Counted from the first letter of the stretch, positions 9,514 through 16,980 are shown. The stretch is DNA of 22,695 nucleotides from Nitrosomonadales bacterium (GCA_016721605.1 JADKHS010000028.1:1-22695); one strand, 5' to 3'. The notes: generated by a model from the sequence alone, not told the origin. Made by a program: numbers and translations.

Positions 9514-10154
9514 TTAACCCGCATGCCGCTTGAAGCGTCCGGTGACTGAGGCATTCTCGATTTCGATTCTGTATGTTTCTATCAGCGCAAAGAACATCAT
9601 CATGCAGAGCATAATATTCGTTAGAGAGTCATATCAATCACTTCACCGTGAGCGATGGTTACGCGGATTAACAAGATTGGTGTCAATAAATTTCAGGCGA
9701 GTAACAAACTGAGCTAGCATCAGGTCAAGCGCATCAAGTATATCTATGAGCACAGTTGAAGATAAATTAGATTTTGTCCACTGAATTTTTATATGGCGGG
9801 TTAGACTGTTGATCAATTGCGTGCAGAAAAATTCCGCTAGAGCATTGCCACTAGATATTTTCCCTTGCACCGGTTCGATGAACTTTGACTTGAGCTTTAG
9901 ACCAACAAAGTTCATAGCGAAATTCTTATAAGGCAATCGATGCGATGCAGCGTATTCGGTAGTGATTTGACGATTTCTTTGCAAATCCCTCCCAATGAGC
10001 GTACAGGAGCGCCACTGCTGCGCGAATTAAGAGTCGTGTTACAAAGGTCACTTTTGTGCGTCGTCACTAACGCTTTCAATTCAGTCAGCTCTTTGCGTCG
10101 CCAAATAAGATCCTCAGCAATTTTCTCAATGAGGTCATCGGTTGAGCGAATCAT
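9514..10154 (-). pseudogene. HEPN-domain protein, MAE_28990/MAE_18760 type, frameshifted
   Basis: Read on the minus strand from ATG 10154, three or four frames join into a ~213-residue protein, the family's usual length. Segment 1 begins MIRSTDDLIEKIAEDLIWRR and contains KELTELKALV. Segment 2 contains the conserved SHRLPYKNFAMNFVGLKLKS and, later, SNLSSTVLIDIL. Removing one base near 9650 restores PRN-IAHGEVIDMTL, the HEPN R-N-x-x-x-H catalytic motif. The last segment ends IEIENASVTGRFKR, also typical. Breaks lie near 9975, 9650 and 9590. HEPN proteins of this family are predicted RNases in defence loci, often next to DUF262 proteins, as here (start 16 nt after that gene ends). It is inactive unless the breaks are sequencing errors. 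Confidence 0.7.
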
Positions 10155-10169
10155 TGTCGTGAAGACATA

Positions 10170-11273
10170 TTATTTATGAAAGAGCCTACGTCCATAAGGA
10201 ACAAGTTTCGGGAGACGCCTGCTAGCAGTCACGCCGGAAGCAGACCAATCCGTAAAATCACCATCGCTCCAGACTGAGCGTGCTTTTCTACTAATCTTGT
10301 TCTTCGCGCAAAGTGTGCCATTTTCAATATTGAAAGCCACCCCAAGGCGATTACTTCATATAGAGACAAAAGGAATCCCCCTTCATGCCTATCTTTTTAA
10401 CCGCTGAATCTTTTAAAACTGTCGTCCCCAAAAACATCATTTAGAACAAGAAATGTTTTTTCAAACAAGTCCTTCATAGCAGTTGTATTGAATTTTTTAT
10501 TTTGTGCAATCTCTGTCATTTTATCTGTCAAAAAAATACCAACGTCACCGACGGACTTGATTTCCCTTTCGGGAATCAAAGCCAAAATAAGGAAACGAAG
10601 AGCAAGTTCAACATCATAAGCTTCTTCAAGAGGTCGGTCGCTTAGCGCTGTTGTTAAAATGAAGTTTTCATTTAAGGGTAATGTTTTCAGCCAGTCGAAA
10701 AGGGGTTTATTTGTCATTAACAATAGACAATTCCTAACTTCTTGAGGGCTAAGTTCAGAGCCTCCAGTATTCAGCCTCTGGAAAAGATCATACTTGGCAG
10801 TCTCGTCGCTTTCCTTGAGTACGATACTTGCTGAAATCTTTGAACGCTTAATGACGAGCTGAAGGTCACTCGGTAAAGATTTTTTTGGTTCGGCTTCATT
10901 GCGCCACTGAACACCCTGAAGAGCAGGTAAGTATTTTGTTTTTTGGAGAATTAGAGGTTCAACACCTTTCCCTTCCTCGTCTCTAAGTTCCAATGAACTG
11001 AAATAGTGTAGAGAGACGCTGCAGGCCGTCAACCACATCCCAAACTCCATCATCTCTTTGACTAACAAATATTGGGGGAAGTGGGATGCCCAACAGAATG
11101 GATTCAATCAAACTTGTCTTTTGAGCAGGAGACCATCGGTAGAACCGTTGAAATTCTGGATGAATATCAAGCTCAGCCTTCTCGTACATGCTTATCCATT
11201 CGCCGATAGAAGCAGAACATCCATCTGTTTTTATCTCTTTTCGTTTCTTGTTTATTTGTTCTATCAAACTCAT
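10170..11273 (-). pseudogene. DUF262-family (GmrS-like ParB-fold) protein, frameshifted
   Basis: ATG at 11273 follows a strong ribosome site (AAGGAG, 7 nt). The first ~95 residues carry classic DUF262 motifs: HPEFQRFYRWSPAQK (residues 38-52), ESILLGIPLPPIFV, and the DG-Q-R signature as DVVDGLQRLSTLF (residues 79-91). An indel near 11000 moves the frame to one reading RDEEGKGVEPLI and later FQRLNTGGSELSPQEVRN, the second DUF262 signature. A TAA at 10397-10399 interrupts after FKRFSG. The same frame then continues GGFLLSLYEVIALG, shifts near 10340, and ends at 10170-10172. The restored length is about 365 aa, normal for the family. DUF262 proteins bind or cut nucleic acid in antiphage and restriction systems. 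It forms an operon with the HEPN gene. Confidence 0.75.
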
Positions 11274-11488
11274 TGACTGCTCCTTATTATTCCTGCAAAA
11301 CATCGCTTCAACACCTGCGTCAAAGTATAATTGAAGCTACGAATTCGTAGATCAGCAATCTATCAGCAATACCCGCATTCTACTAATGGAAATTCTACAT
11401 GAATTAAGTAATGGGTTGGTTGACTGGCCGCTTTGGCACGAACCTGAAGCTCGTACCATGTTGCTATACTTCCCTAAAGCTGCCGTTC
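11274..11488. other. Gene-free stretch upstream of the DUF262/HEPN operon
   Basis: No recognisable coding text was found on either strand. A plus-strand frame starting at 11386 runs through here, but it crosses the flank repeat and an attC site and has no family motifs. On the minus strand TATACT at about 11320 could be a -10 element for the DUF262 operon, without a convincing -35. Confidence 0.3.
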
Positions 11489-11606
11489 GTCAACTTCCGT
11501 TATTGGCCGTAAGGGGGCGGTGGCCACACCTTATTCGACCGGCAGCAATATGGCGAGCAGTAGTGATTCAGTGGTGTGATGGATGGGGATTTTATACAGC
11601 GTCAAT
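11489..11606 (-). repeat. Integron 3'-flank repeat E, copy 1
   Basis: About 110 bp here (core GGGGCGGTGGCCACACCTTATTCGACC and onward to GCGTCAATGCC) is repeated at about 13585-13700 with roughly 88% identity by eye, mostly substitutions. In both places the repeat begins just beyond the last attC-like site of a minus-strand cassette array. It therefore looks like the common flank at the distal end of the integron. No coding function was recognised. Confidence 0.65.
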
Positions 11607-11665
11607 GCCTAGGTTAACGGCGGCCTTGCGAAGCAAGGATGTCCGCGTTGAACCGCCAGTTAGGC
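11607..11665 (-). other. attC-like cassette recombination site (end of array 1)
   Basis: On the minus strand this reads GCCTAAC (perfect left box) ... CCTTGC-TTC-GCAAGG (perfect 6-bp stem) ... GTTAACC, with GGCGG/CCGCC arms further out. The left box is intact. The right GTTRRRY box is worn or carries an insertion (GTTAACCTAGGC). It lies 45 nt after the stop of the lipoprotein cassette gene and adjoins flank repeat E, as expected for the last attC of an array. Confidence 0.65.
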
Positions 11666-11709
11666 TGGGGAGTGTAGGCACGACGTTGCTTATAAATATT
11701 GAGCCTGGG

Positions 11710-12573
11710 CTAGTGGCTGATACTGGTAATGCTACGTTGCTCATCGACTATTAAATCAATAACTTGCTGCACTTCTGTTGGCGCGAGATGGCGGGCTGTT
11801 TCATTCATGCAGGAAGAGAACTTGTCAATCAGATTGTTCGTCTTTCTATTTTCAGTGGGGATTTGACGGAAGTCGGGACATTGACCGTTCTGGCACTTGG
11901 TGTCTTTCATAAAGGCCGAAAATTTGTTTAGCCTATCTTCATTCGCTTTTTCTGTTCTTATTGCTTGATATAAATTATTAACGTAGAAAAAATATTTCAG
12001 TTCCGGTTGTTGGGTTTTTGATGTTGTCAGGGTTGTTTCCTGACAATGACGGGATTGCGTGGCCTATCCATAGCTATAGGCCTGCTCGTTACCTGAGTTC
12101 AGTTCTCCTCTGGTGTGTGCGTATGCATCTCCATATGCATGAATGAAGTAGCCCTGAGAGCCAATCAGGTGGATTTGCGTGGTTTTGGTTAGTGCGCTGA
12201 TGATGTTGGATCTGCGTTTGTCAATTTCGGTCTTTCCCGCCATGGAGCGAGTGAATGACTCCGGTTATATTATTTCTCCACTCCCATCGCCAAGGGTGAA
12301 TATGTATTTAACAGGAAACACTTACAGCTTTATAGTCAAAATCAATGTCGGGTATTGGAGATAGTAGGCTAACGTTAGTTGACGCAATTGATCATGCCCT
12401 GCTCCATTAAGTGACTGACAGGGTTGTATAAATGACCATCCGGTGAAGGTCACCTACCTCTCATTGCATTGTCTTGCTGCTTGTTTCGGATCAAGTGTCC
12501 CCGCAGGTGGAAGCATTGAACAGCCTGCAAGTGACGCGATGATCACTAAGACTGATGAAAAAAACAATTTCAT
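11710..12573 (-). pseudogene. Cassette-encoded lipoprotein with four in-frame stop codons
   Basis: ATG at 12573 opens MKLFFSSVLVIIASLAGCSM, a lipoprotein signal with an LAGC lipobox (Cys18). The same frame can be followed for 288 codons to TAG at 11710, but it is interrupted by TAG after residue 39, TAA, TAA, and TAG after SGNEQAYSYG. No frameshift is needed to join the pieces. Coding-like stretches include FPVKYIFTLGDGSGEII, KTTQIHLIGSQGYFIHAYGD and FSSCMNETARHLAPTEVQQV. I do not recognise the family. It is the second cassette of array 1, between attC sites at 12610-12680 and 11607-11665. A shorter alternative is a 39-residue lipoprotein plus unrelated debris, but the continuous frame argues for one decayed gene. 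Confidence 0.5.
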
Positions 12574-12609
12574 CGGAGTGCTCCCATGGGTGACATTGAA
12601 AATTGGTAT

Positions 12610-12680
12610 GCCCAACGTTTAAGATCACCGGCCTGCGCGGTTTTTGCGCAAGTCGGTGCATTCGTGGATGGTTATGCGTC
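12610..12680 (-). other. attC recombination site, first cassette of array 1
   Basis: The minus strand reads GACGCATAAC ... GTTGGGC. The right box GTTGGGC fits GTTRRRY exactly. Inside, CACCGGCCTGCGC pairs with GCGCAAGTCGGTG across a TTTTT-containing loop (11 of 13 paired). The left end GACGCATAAC is the exact complement of the start of its own cassette (TTATGCGTC, ending at 13256), as cassette structure requires. It lies just after the stop of the zinc-ribbon gene. Confidence 0.75.
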
Positions 12681-12686
12681 TAATAC

Positions 12687-13229
12687 TCACGTAGCCCCTT
12701 GGCGATCATCTTTGAGCACAGCCGTCTCGCTTTGCCCATCAACGAGTTCGTAGCCGCATTCAAAAACGGTGTACTCGTGATCAACGTCCATTTCTCGACC
12801 TTCGTACTCGACCACCTCTGAGTGATAGGCACGTTCAGTTAGCGGCGCACCACAATGCGGGCAAAGAAAGTCACTTAGAAGTTTGCGAGCATGAAGAATC
12901 TTCTTTGTAAGTTGTTCGGCCTCGTCGCGAGCCTGCTTTAGCTCCGCTTCCTTGGCTCGTATCTGTTCTTCGGTAGAAGACTTTTATCTTCGTCGAGCCT
13001 CTTGACTTCAGCTTCAAACAAACTCCTCGGTCTGCTAGCTTTTTGGCGAGGATATCAGGTGATTGTGATTGTGCTTCAGTCAATTGATCCTTTAGGTAGG
13101 CTTGTTCTCCTTCTGCAACTGAATCGTCGCGTCCTTCTGCTCGACCAGCAGTCGATAAAGAAAGAACAATGCGACTATGAAGGTCACGATAGATCCGACT
13201 TGCGTCCAGAAAACTGTTTCAATTGTCAT
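12687..13229 (-). pseudogene. Cassette gene: membrane-anchored coiled-coil zinc-ribbon protein, frameshifted
   Basis: From ATG 13229 the minus strand encodes MTIETVFWTQVGSIVTFIVA and a single transmembrane helix (residues ~10-27, ending FFLYRLL). Then, after a one-base loss near 13100, it reads YLKDQLTEAQSQSPDILAKK, and after further indels (near 13025 and 12975) RAKEAELKQARDEAEQLTKK, a charged coiled coil. The C-terminus carries FLCPHCGAPLTERAYHSEVV (a Zn-binding CxxC) and a later FECGYE, ending at TGA 12687-12689. The restored protein is about 180 aa. The architecture is membrane anchor, coiled coil, zinc ribbon; the function is unknown. It is the first cassette after attI of copy 1, with its own attC immediately downstream. 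Confidence 0.7.
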
Positions 13230-13256
13230 AGCGGATCGCCCAGGTGAGACGCATAA

Positions 13257-13423
13257 TTTAATAATATACGAACCCACCTGTCAGTACTATCGATAATAAT
13301 GAAGCGTGTCATTTGATATTAATCATTTGATTCTTAAGTGTTGTGATTAGATGCAGTATCCGCATATGTCATATTACTGTAAATCAACAAAATCCATGTG
13401 ATAGTGAGACATTTAACCACCAG
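13257..13423 (-). other. attI and intI upstream region, copy 1
   Basis: This ~167-bp AT-rich block is repeated at 16803-16961. On one side it ends exactly at the first cassette (cassette begins TTATGCGTC at 13256 reading leftward). On the other it abuts the intI relic, where the second copy has a ribosome site and the intI start. That position, between a divergent integrase and the first cassette, is that of attI plus the integrase promoter. The two copies differ mainly by 1-2 base indels. The direct repeat CATTTGAT ... CATTTGAT near 13311-13330 is shared by both. Confidence 0.7.
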
Positions 13424-13561
13424 TAGGTGAGTTATACACATGTTCTTGAGGTGACTAAGCGGGTAACGAGCCCATTCGATAATCTTCGAAAAATGGTGGC
13501 AGCTTTGGAAGCAAACAGTACTCACCATGCAGGCCGTCACCGGCAGGTTTTGGGTCGATAG
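13424..13561 (+). pseudogene. intI: Integron integrase intI, copy 1: only the C-terminal tail remains
   Basis: The plus frame reads YTHVLEVTKRVTSPFDNLRK and ends at TAG 13559-13561. YTHVL contains the catalytic tyrosine of tyrosine recombinases, and V-TSP-DNL is the usual integron-integrase tail. Upstream, where ~300 residues should be, the sequence jumps directly to the attI-side repeat at 13423, so one large internal deletion removed nearly the whole gene. The tail matches that of the second copy at 17641-17698. In that copy a TGA replaces the CGA found here after DNL, so this copy reads 24 codons further. Confidence 0.75.
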
Positions 13562-13584
13562 CGGTCATTGAGATCTTGGGCTCG

Positions 13585-13700
13585 TTACTTCCGCTTTGGC
13601 GTATCATCAGGGGCGGTGGCCACACTTTATTCGACTGGCAGCAATATGGCGAACAGTAGTCATCCGTGGTGTGATGTATGGGAATTATCTATAGCGTCAA
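13585..13700 (-). repeat. Integron 3'-flank repeat E, copy 2
   Basis: This is the second copy of the flank at 11489-11606. It lies between the end of array 2 (degenerate attC at 13694-13763) and the tail of the copy-1 integrase, only about 22 bp from the latter's stop. That order (array end, flank, integrase 3' end) is what a head-to-tail duplication of a whole integron would give. Confidence 0.6.
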
Positions 13701-13763
13701 CGTGCTAGCGAAGAGTGCAGCGCGGCTTTATCGCGCAACGACCCTTGGATCACAGTGTAGGGC
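13694..13763 (-). other. Degenerate attC-like site at the end of array 2
   Basis: On the minus strand GCCCTACAC (a worn RYYYAAC box) is followed by CAAGGGTCGTTGCGCG, a loop ATAAAGC, and CGCGCTGCACTCTTCG, which form a long imperfect stem. The end is CACGTTGAC, a worn GTTRRRY. It lies after the peptidase gene and touches flank repeat E, matching the position of the copy-1 terminal attC. It is recognised mostly by position and hairpin. Confidence 0.4.
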
Positions 13764-13830
13764 ACCAACTTAGTACTCCTCCAGGAGCTGCCATATCGCT
13801 CTGACAGGAAGTAGTGCTAGGCAATAATGG

Positions 13831-14764
13831 TCATCCAAGCACGAGTCGCACACCAAGGGCTATGGTAAGCCGCAGGGCGGACATTGCGGTGGTCAAGCGA
13901 CTGCCCTGCATACCAGCCATCACTTCGCCCCTAGAATGTATGGCTGCAGCGCGCCCATCTTCTGTTAGCCAAAGCATACCGCTGTCGCCTCTGAAGGTGC
14001 CGGGAGGATCGACATTCAACACAACGTCACACCTCTCGCCCATGGCATCCGCTTCCACGCCAACAACTTGGGCCTTCCGCAGTTGCCCGCTCGAGCTTGG
14101 TGCATTTAGCACGCTAACACCTATTAGGCGGTGGCCGACCAAAGTATGGATGTCGTTAATCAATGCGAGCTCTAAACCGGCCATCGCTCTTGCGGCGAGT
14201 AGCCGGTCACGCAGTCGAATCAACCGCAGTCAGGGTAACCATGGTACTATGCCCGCAGTGCCTGGTGAAAATGCCAAATACACACTTTGGCCAACAGGAA
14301 GAAATTGGCCCGGTGGATTGACATAAGCCGCAACAGCGGTTGGAGTAGCAGGATTGCCATCTACTCCAGTCAGGCAATGGGCGCAGGTAACACCGAAAGC
14401 TCCCGCTTCGGACACTCCAAAGCACGAGAGAGTGCCCTGAAGCCGCCATCAGGACAAAATAAGTACCTTGCGGCAGAGCCTGTTCAGCCATGCGCGGCAC
14501 CATGCCACCACGTCAGTTGCCACGACGCTATTGCCGACCCGCAGCCTTCTTGGCACACGCTGTCGCGGGCTCAATTCGGTTTTGGAAACTTTCGCGCACA
14601 AAATATGTGATCCCAAACAGCCCGGTCAGCTTCCCCGCCCGAAACTTGAGCCCGACCATTGACCCAATCACGTCCGCTTTGCTGCCGACGCGATCGTCAA
14701 GTTCACCTCGTAAAGCGAGCAGAGCCTTCACTCGCTCCGTCGCGGATGACTTAGAAAAGGTCAC
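13831..14764 (-). pseudogene. Cassette gene: trypsin-like serine peptidase, frameshifted
   Basis: GTG at 14764 overlaps the stop of the upstream lipoprotein gene (GTGA), so the two were translationally coupled. An N-terminal region (SKADVIGSMVGLKFRAGKLT, ITYFVRESFQNRIEPATA) is followed by a chymotrypsin-fold domain whose triad is visible: His in FGVTCAHCLTG, Asp in DCGLIRLRD (restored by one base near 14230), and Ser in FRGDSGMLW. Breaks lie near 14535, 14430 and 14230. The restored length is about 310 aa. No signal peptide is seen, so the peptidase is probably cytoplasmic. It is the second gene of a two-gene cassette; the substrate is unknown. Confidence 0.7.
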
Positions 14765-15608
14765 GAATTCACTCGGCGCAGGGCTGGGGTTCCGCTGCCC
14801 TGAATGATCTCATAGAGCTCGAAGGTCGGGGGGGCTTCCTTCTCCGGTTGAGCAGCATCGAAAATCTTGCTTAACTCGGCGACCCACGCTTGCACCATCT
14901 GTAATGAGGCGTCGCGAGGTGTGCTATTCGACGGAGCTGGCAATTTACTCAGTACATCGATCTGTGCTTTGACCTGATTGAAGAACTGAGACGCGGAGGG
15001 AGCATTTGCTGGGTCAGATAGCGCAATCGCAGCCAGCTTCAGAGCCTGCGCTGCGGATTTGGCTGTCTGCAGTTCCCCATCAGTCATGCCTATCAATGAG
15101 TCAGCTTTAATCTTCGCTAGCATGTCGTCGGCTACAACTTCGATCTTTTACCCCACATCAAATAGTAAAGCGGTAATCTGCTGGGTGCAATACCGGAAAG
15201 TATCTTGGACGCCTCGGCCTCAGTTTTGGACGCGGTTGCACGGGCAGTTATGAGCCACTCCAGCGCGGTGATCATCTGGGGATCTTTGTGTCTGTCTGCT
15301 GCCCGAATGGTCATCTGTCCATTTGTGAGCGCGAGTGTCAAATTGCTAGAGCCAAACCCGAATGAGGGTTTGGCGTAAATCCTCTATTAGGGTCGCTTAA
15401 GTAGATAATGGAAACTTCTACCGGTTTGTCCCAGCTCCCGTTCGGGCGACAAGAAGGTAAGGCTTTGGTACGTAGATCGGGATCCCCGTTTTATTCGTCA
15501 GCAATGAATCAGAATAAAACGTGGCTCCATGCACCCGCTGAGGTCACCCCAGGAGACTACTACCAGTGCCGTCATTGTTCTGTGCTGCAACATTTTCCAG
15601 AAGCTCAT
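14761..15608 (-). pseudogene. Cassette gene: lipoprotein of unknown function paired with the peptidase, frameshifted
   Basis: ATG at 15608 follows a strong ribosome site (AAAGGAGAGTACC). It begins MSFWKMLQHRTMTALVVVS and has an LSGC lipobox. After an indel the frame reads FYSDSLLTNKTGIPIYVPKP and YLLVARTGAG, then (shift near 15410) VEVSIIYLSDPNR, then (near 15385) IYAKPSFGFGSSNLTLALTN, then (near 15150) KIEVVADDMLAKIKADSLIG and an Ala-rich helical C-terminus ending PALRRVNS. The restored length is about 280 aa. The PKPYLLV and GFGSSNL motifs recur in lipoproteins of otherwise unknown function. It overlaps the peptidase gene by 4 nt, so lipoprotein and peptidase form one operon. Confidence 0.6.
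15351..15374. repeat. Perfect 9-bp palindrome inside the lipoprotein gene
   Basis: GCCAAACCC-GAATGA-GGGTTTGGC is an exact inverted repeat with a 6-nt loop. It lies inside coding text on the minus strand (KPSFGFGSS). No T-run follows on either strand, so it is not a standard terminator. Confidence 0.6.
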
Positions 15609-15663
15609 GGTACTCTCCTTTAAATTCAAGAAATTCAGTATGTTTGTTGCAATGGGAATTTGG

Positions 15664-15723
15664 GATCAGCGTTTGACGTAAGAAGCGAGCTTTAGCGCAT
15701 CCCGCTTGATGGATGGGTTAGGC
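15664..15723 (-). other. attC recombination site, second cassette of array 2
   Basis: The minus strand reads GCCTAAC (perfect left box), then CATCAAGCGGGATGCGC ... CTTACGTCAAACGCTGATC, 60 bp in all. The CATCAAGCGGGA / CTTACGTCAAACG arms match a very common attC type in environmental integrons that normally ends TCAAACGTTAGGC. Here the right box is worn to GCTGATC. It lies just after the small MPLSF gene. Confidence 0.75.
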
Positions 15724-15730
15724 TGACTAA

Positions 15731-15976
15731 TTATGGAAGCTTGCCCCCATCTATCCATTTGCAAACAACTGAACCTTGTTAATATCTGGAGTACCCCCAT
15801 CAGCGCAGCTCCAGACGCAACCTCAGTAAAATTTTTTTCCACACGAAGAGCCACATCAGTGTGTTTGTGTAAATCAAAGAGCCCCCATTTTGCGGGGGTA
15901 TGGGCGCACTAAGCATACACGCCCTATCACCAGCACTAAATAGTGGGACTATATCTGTTGCAAAACTCAATGGCAT
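15731..15976 (-). pseudogene. Cassette gene: small 'MPLSF' family protein, frameshifted
   Basis: ATG at 15976 has a good ribosome site (AAAGGAG, 7 nt). The N-terminus MPLSFATDIVPLFSAGDRAC matches a recurring small-protein pattern (MPLSF..DIRPLF...D...M). Later frames read FDLHKHTDVALRVEKNF and VASGAALMG, then TPDINKVQLFAN, and, with one base added, WIDGGKLP ending at TAA 15731-15733. This mirrors the family's usual end (gsMP...v.lF..W.D.G.lP). The restored length is about 80-90 aa. Breaks lie near 15870, 15785 and 15760. The family's function is not known to me. It is the second cassette of array 2. Confidence 0.6.
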
Positions 15977-16008
15977 TACATTCTCCTTTAGTGATGGTTT
16001 TACTACAA

Positions 16009-16068
16009 GCCTAACGTTGCTGGTAACCGGCCTGCCGTAGGCAGGTCTAGTTACCAGCGGGTTAAGGC
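16009..16068 (-). other. attC recombination site, first cassette of array 2 (60 bp)
   Basis: This is the clearest attC in the window. The minus strand reads CCTTAAC ... GTTAGGC, the right box being a perfect GTTRRRY. Inside, CTGGTAAC (16020-16027) pairs exactly with GTTACCAG (16050-16057), and CGGCCTGCC pairs with GGCAGGTC across a short GTA loop. Total length is 60 bp, the classical 59/60-base element. The stop codon of the upstream gene (TAA, 16062-16064) lies inside the left box, as often seen in cassettes. Confidence 0.85.
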
Positions 16069-16740
16069 GCGCTTTTTGGAGCAAGCCAAACCTCATATTG
16101 CTTTTGATTTGTTTTGTTCTCGTAGCCATTGAGAAGTTTTGGGCTTACCGCGTCCCCAACTTCTTTACTGACAACGTCTGCGATCTTCTTTGCCGCAACC
16201 GACTGTTTGTCGGGAAGAAGTATCGTACCTCTGAACTATTTGGCTGTCATTAACACGCTCAATACGGCACAGCAAGCCGCTCTCTTGCAGGAGTTGTGAA
16301 ACCCTCCTAGCGAGATCACGCTGTGATTCGTCTCTAATATGAATGTAGACATGATCTGGTAGATTGGCTAGAGTGGTCTGAATTTCTGTTTCCAGTGATT
16401 TATTGGCTTGGCCAACAGCCACAAGCGATTTGGCGGCATCACTTGAAATATTCTTGTCCGGATCATTGAGTGAGATCTCCAATAGTGCTGGAATGAGTTC
16501 AGGAGGAAGAAGGTTCTTCTTTCCGAAATATTCCGCGGTCTTGACAGCTATCTGGCGCTCACGAACATTTTCACTGGAAAGTGATTTTAAGAGTGTTGTC
16601 AGGCGATTTGCGCTGCTATCCGCTGCAATACGGCTTTCTTCAATCTGCTTCTGGCGGTCATTATATGAGACTCAGCCACCAAGAAATATTGGAAGTGCAA
16701 TAGCACCGACAATCTTGGAAATTATCTCTACTCTATCCAT
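16062..16740 (-). pseudogene. Cassette gene: membrane-anchored helical-repeat protein with LytR_C-like end, disrupted
   Basis: ATG at 16740 gives MDRVEIISKIVGAIALPIFL, one transmembrane helix, then a TGA at about codon 23. The same frame continues RQIAVKTAEYFGKKNLLPPE and LIPALLEISLNDPDKNISSD, resembling short alpha-helical (HEAT-like) repeats. It then reads VYIHIRDESQRDLARRVSQL. After an indel near 16225, a nearby frame reads EVRYFFPTN, and another reads KQSVAAKKIADVVSK and ends QYEVWLAPKSAP at TAA 16062. The EVRYF...A..A...-(Y/F)E.W pattern resembles LytR_C-like C-terminal domains. The restored length is about 225 aa. It is the first cassette after attI of copy 2. The domain call is by pattern only. 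Confidence 0.6.
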
Positions 16741-16802
16741 GCATCTCGTTCCATCGTCGAATAACCCCCAAAATTTTAGCTCCGATCGCACGAGTGCCCT
16801 AA

Positions 16803-16961
16803 GTTAATGATATACGACACCACAGATCAGTACTATGGATAATAATGAAGCGTCATTTGATATTAATCATTTGATTTCAGTGTTGTGATTAGATGCAGTA
16901 TCCGCATATGTCATATTACTGTAATCAACAAAATCGTGTGATAGTGATATTTAACCACCAG
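16803..16961 (-). other. attI and intI upstream region, copy 2
   Basis: This is the second copy of the 167-bp block at 13257-13423, here 159 bp. It runs from the crossover point (first cassette begins TTAGGGC at 16802, reading leftward) to just before the intI ribosome site (AAAAGGAA at 16963). Homology with the first copy ends at the crossover (CGTATATCATTAAC/TTAGGGC here against CGTATATTATTAAA/TTATGCG there). The integrase reads rightward and the cassettes leftward, the normal divergent layout. Confidence 0.75.
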
Positions 16962-16980
16962 CAAAAGGAATAACAATTAT

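Noticed and set aside
11386..11754. Plus-strand 122-codon frame as a gene
   Set aside because: It spans a flank repeat and an attC hairpin, shows no family motifs or ribosome site, and the cassette gene on the minus strand explains the coding signal at its right end.
11710..12573. Stop-codon readthrough or recoding in the lipoprotein frame
   Set aside because: Both TAG and TAA occur, intact tra genes use these as stops, and neighbouring genes are plainly decayed; simple pseudogenisation is enough.
13370..13400. LexA box in the intI upstream region
   Set aside because: Only a CTGT half-site is visible, with no matching ACAG at the right spacing in either copy.
13814..14326. Plus-strand 170-codon frame as a gene
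   Set aside because: It is the antisense shadow of the peptidase, whose catalytic motifs are read on the minus strand.
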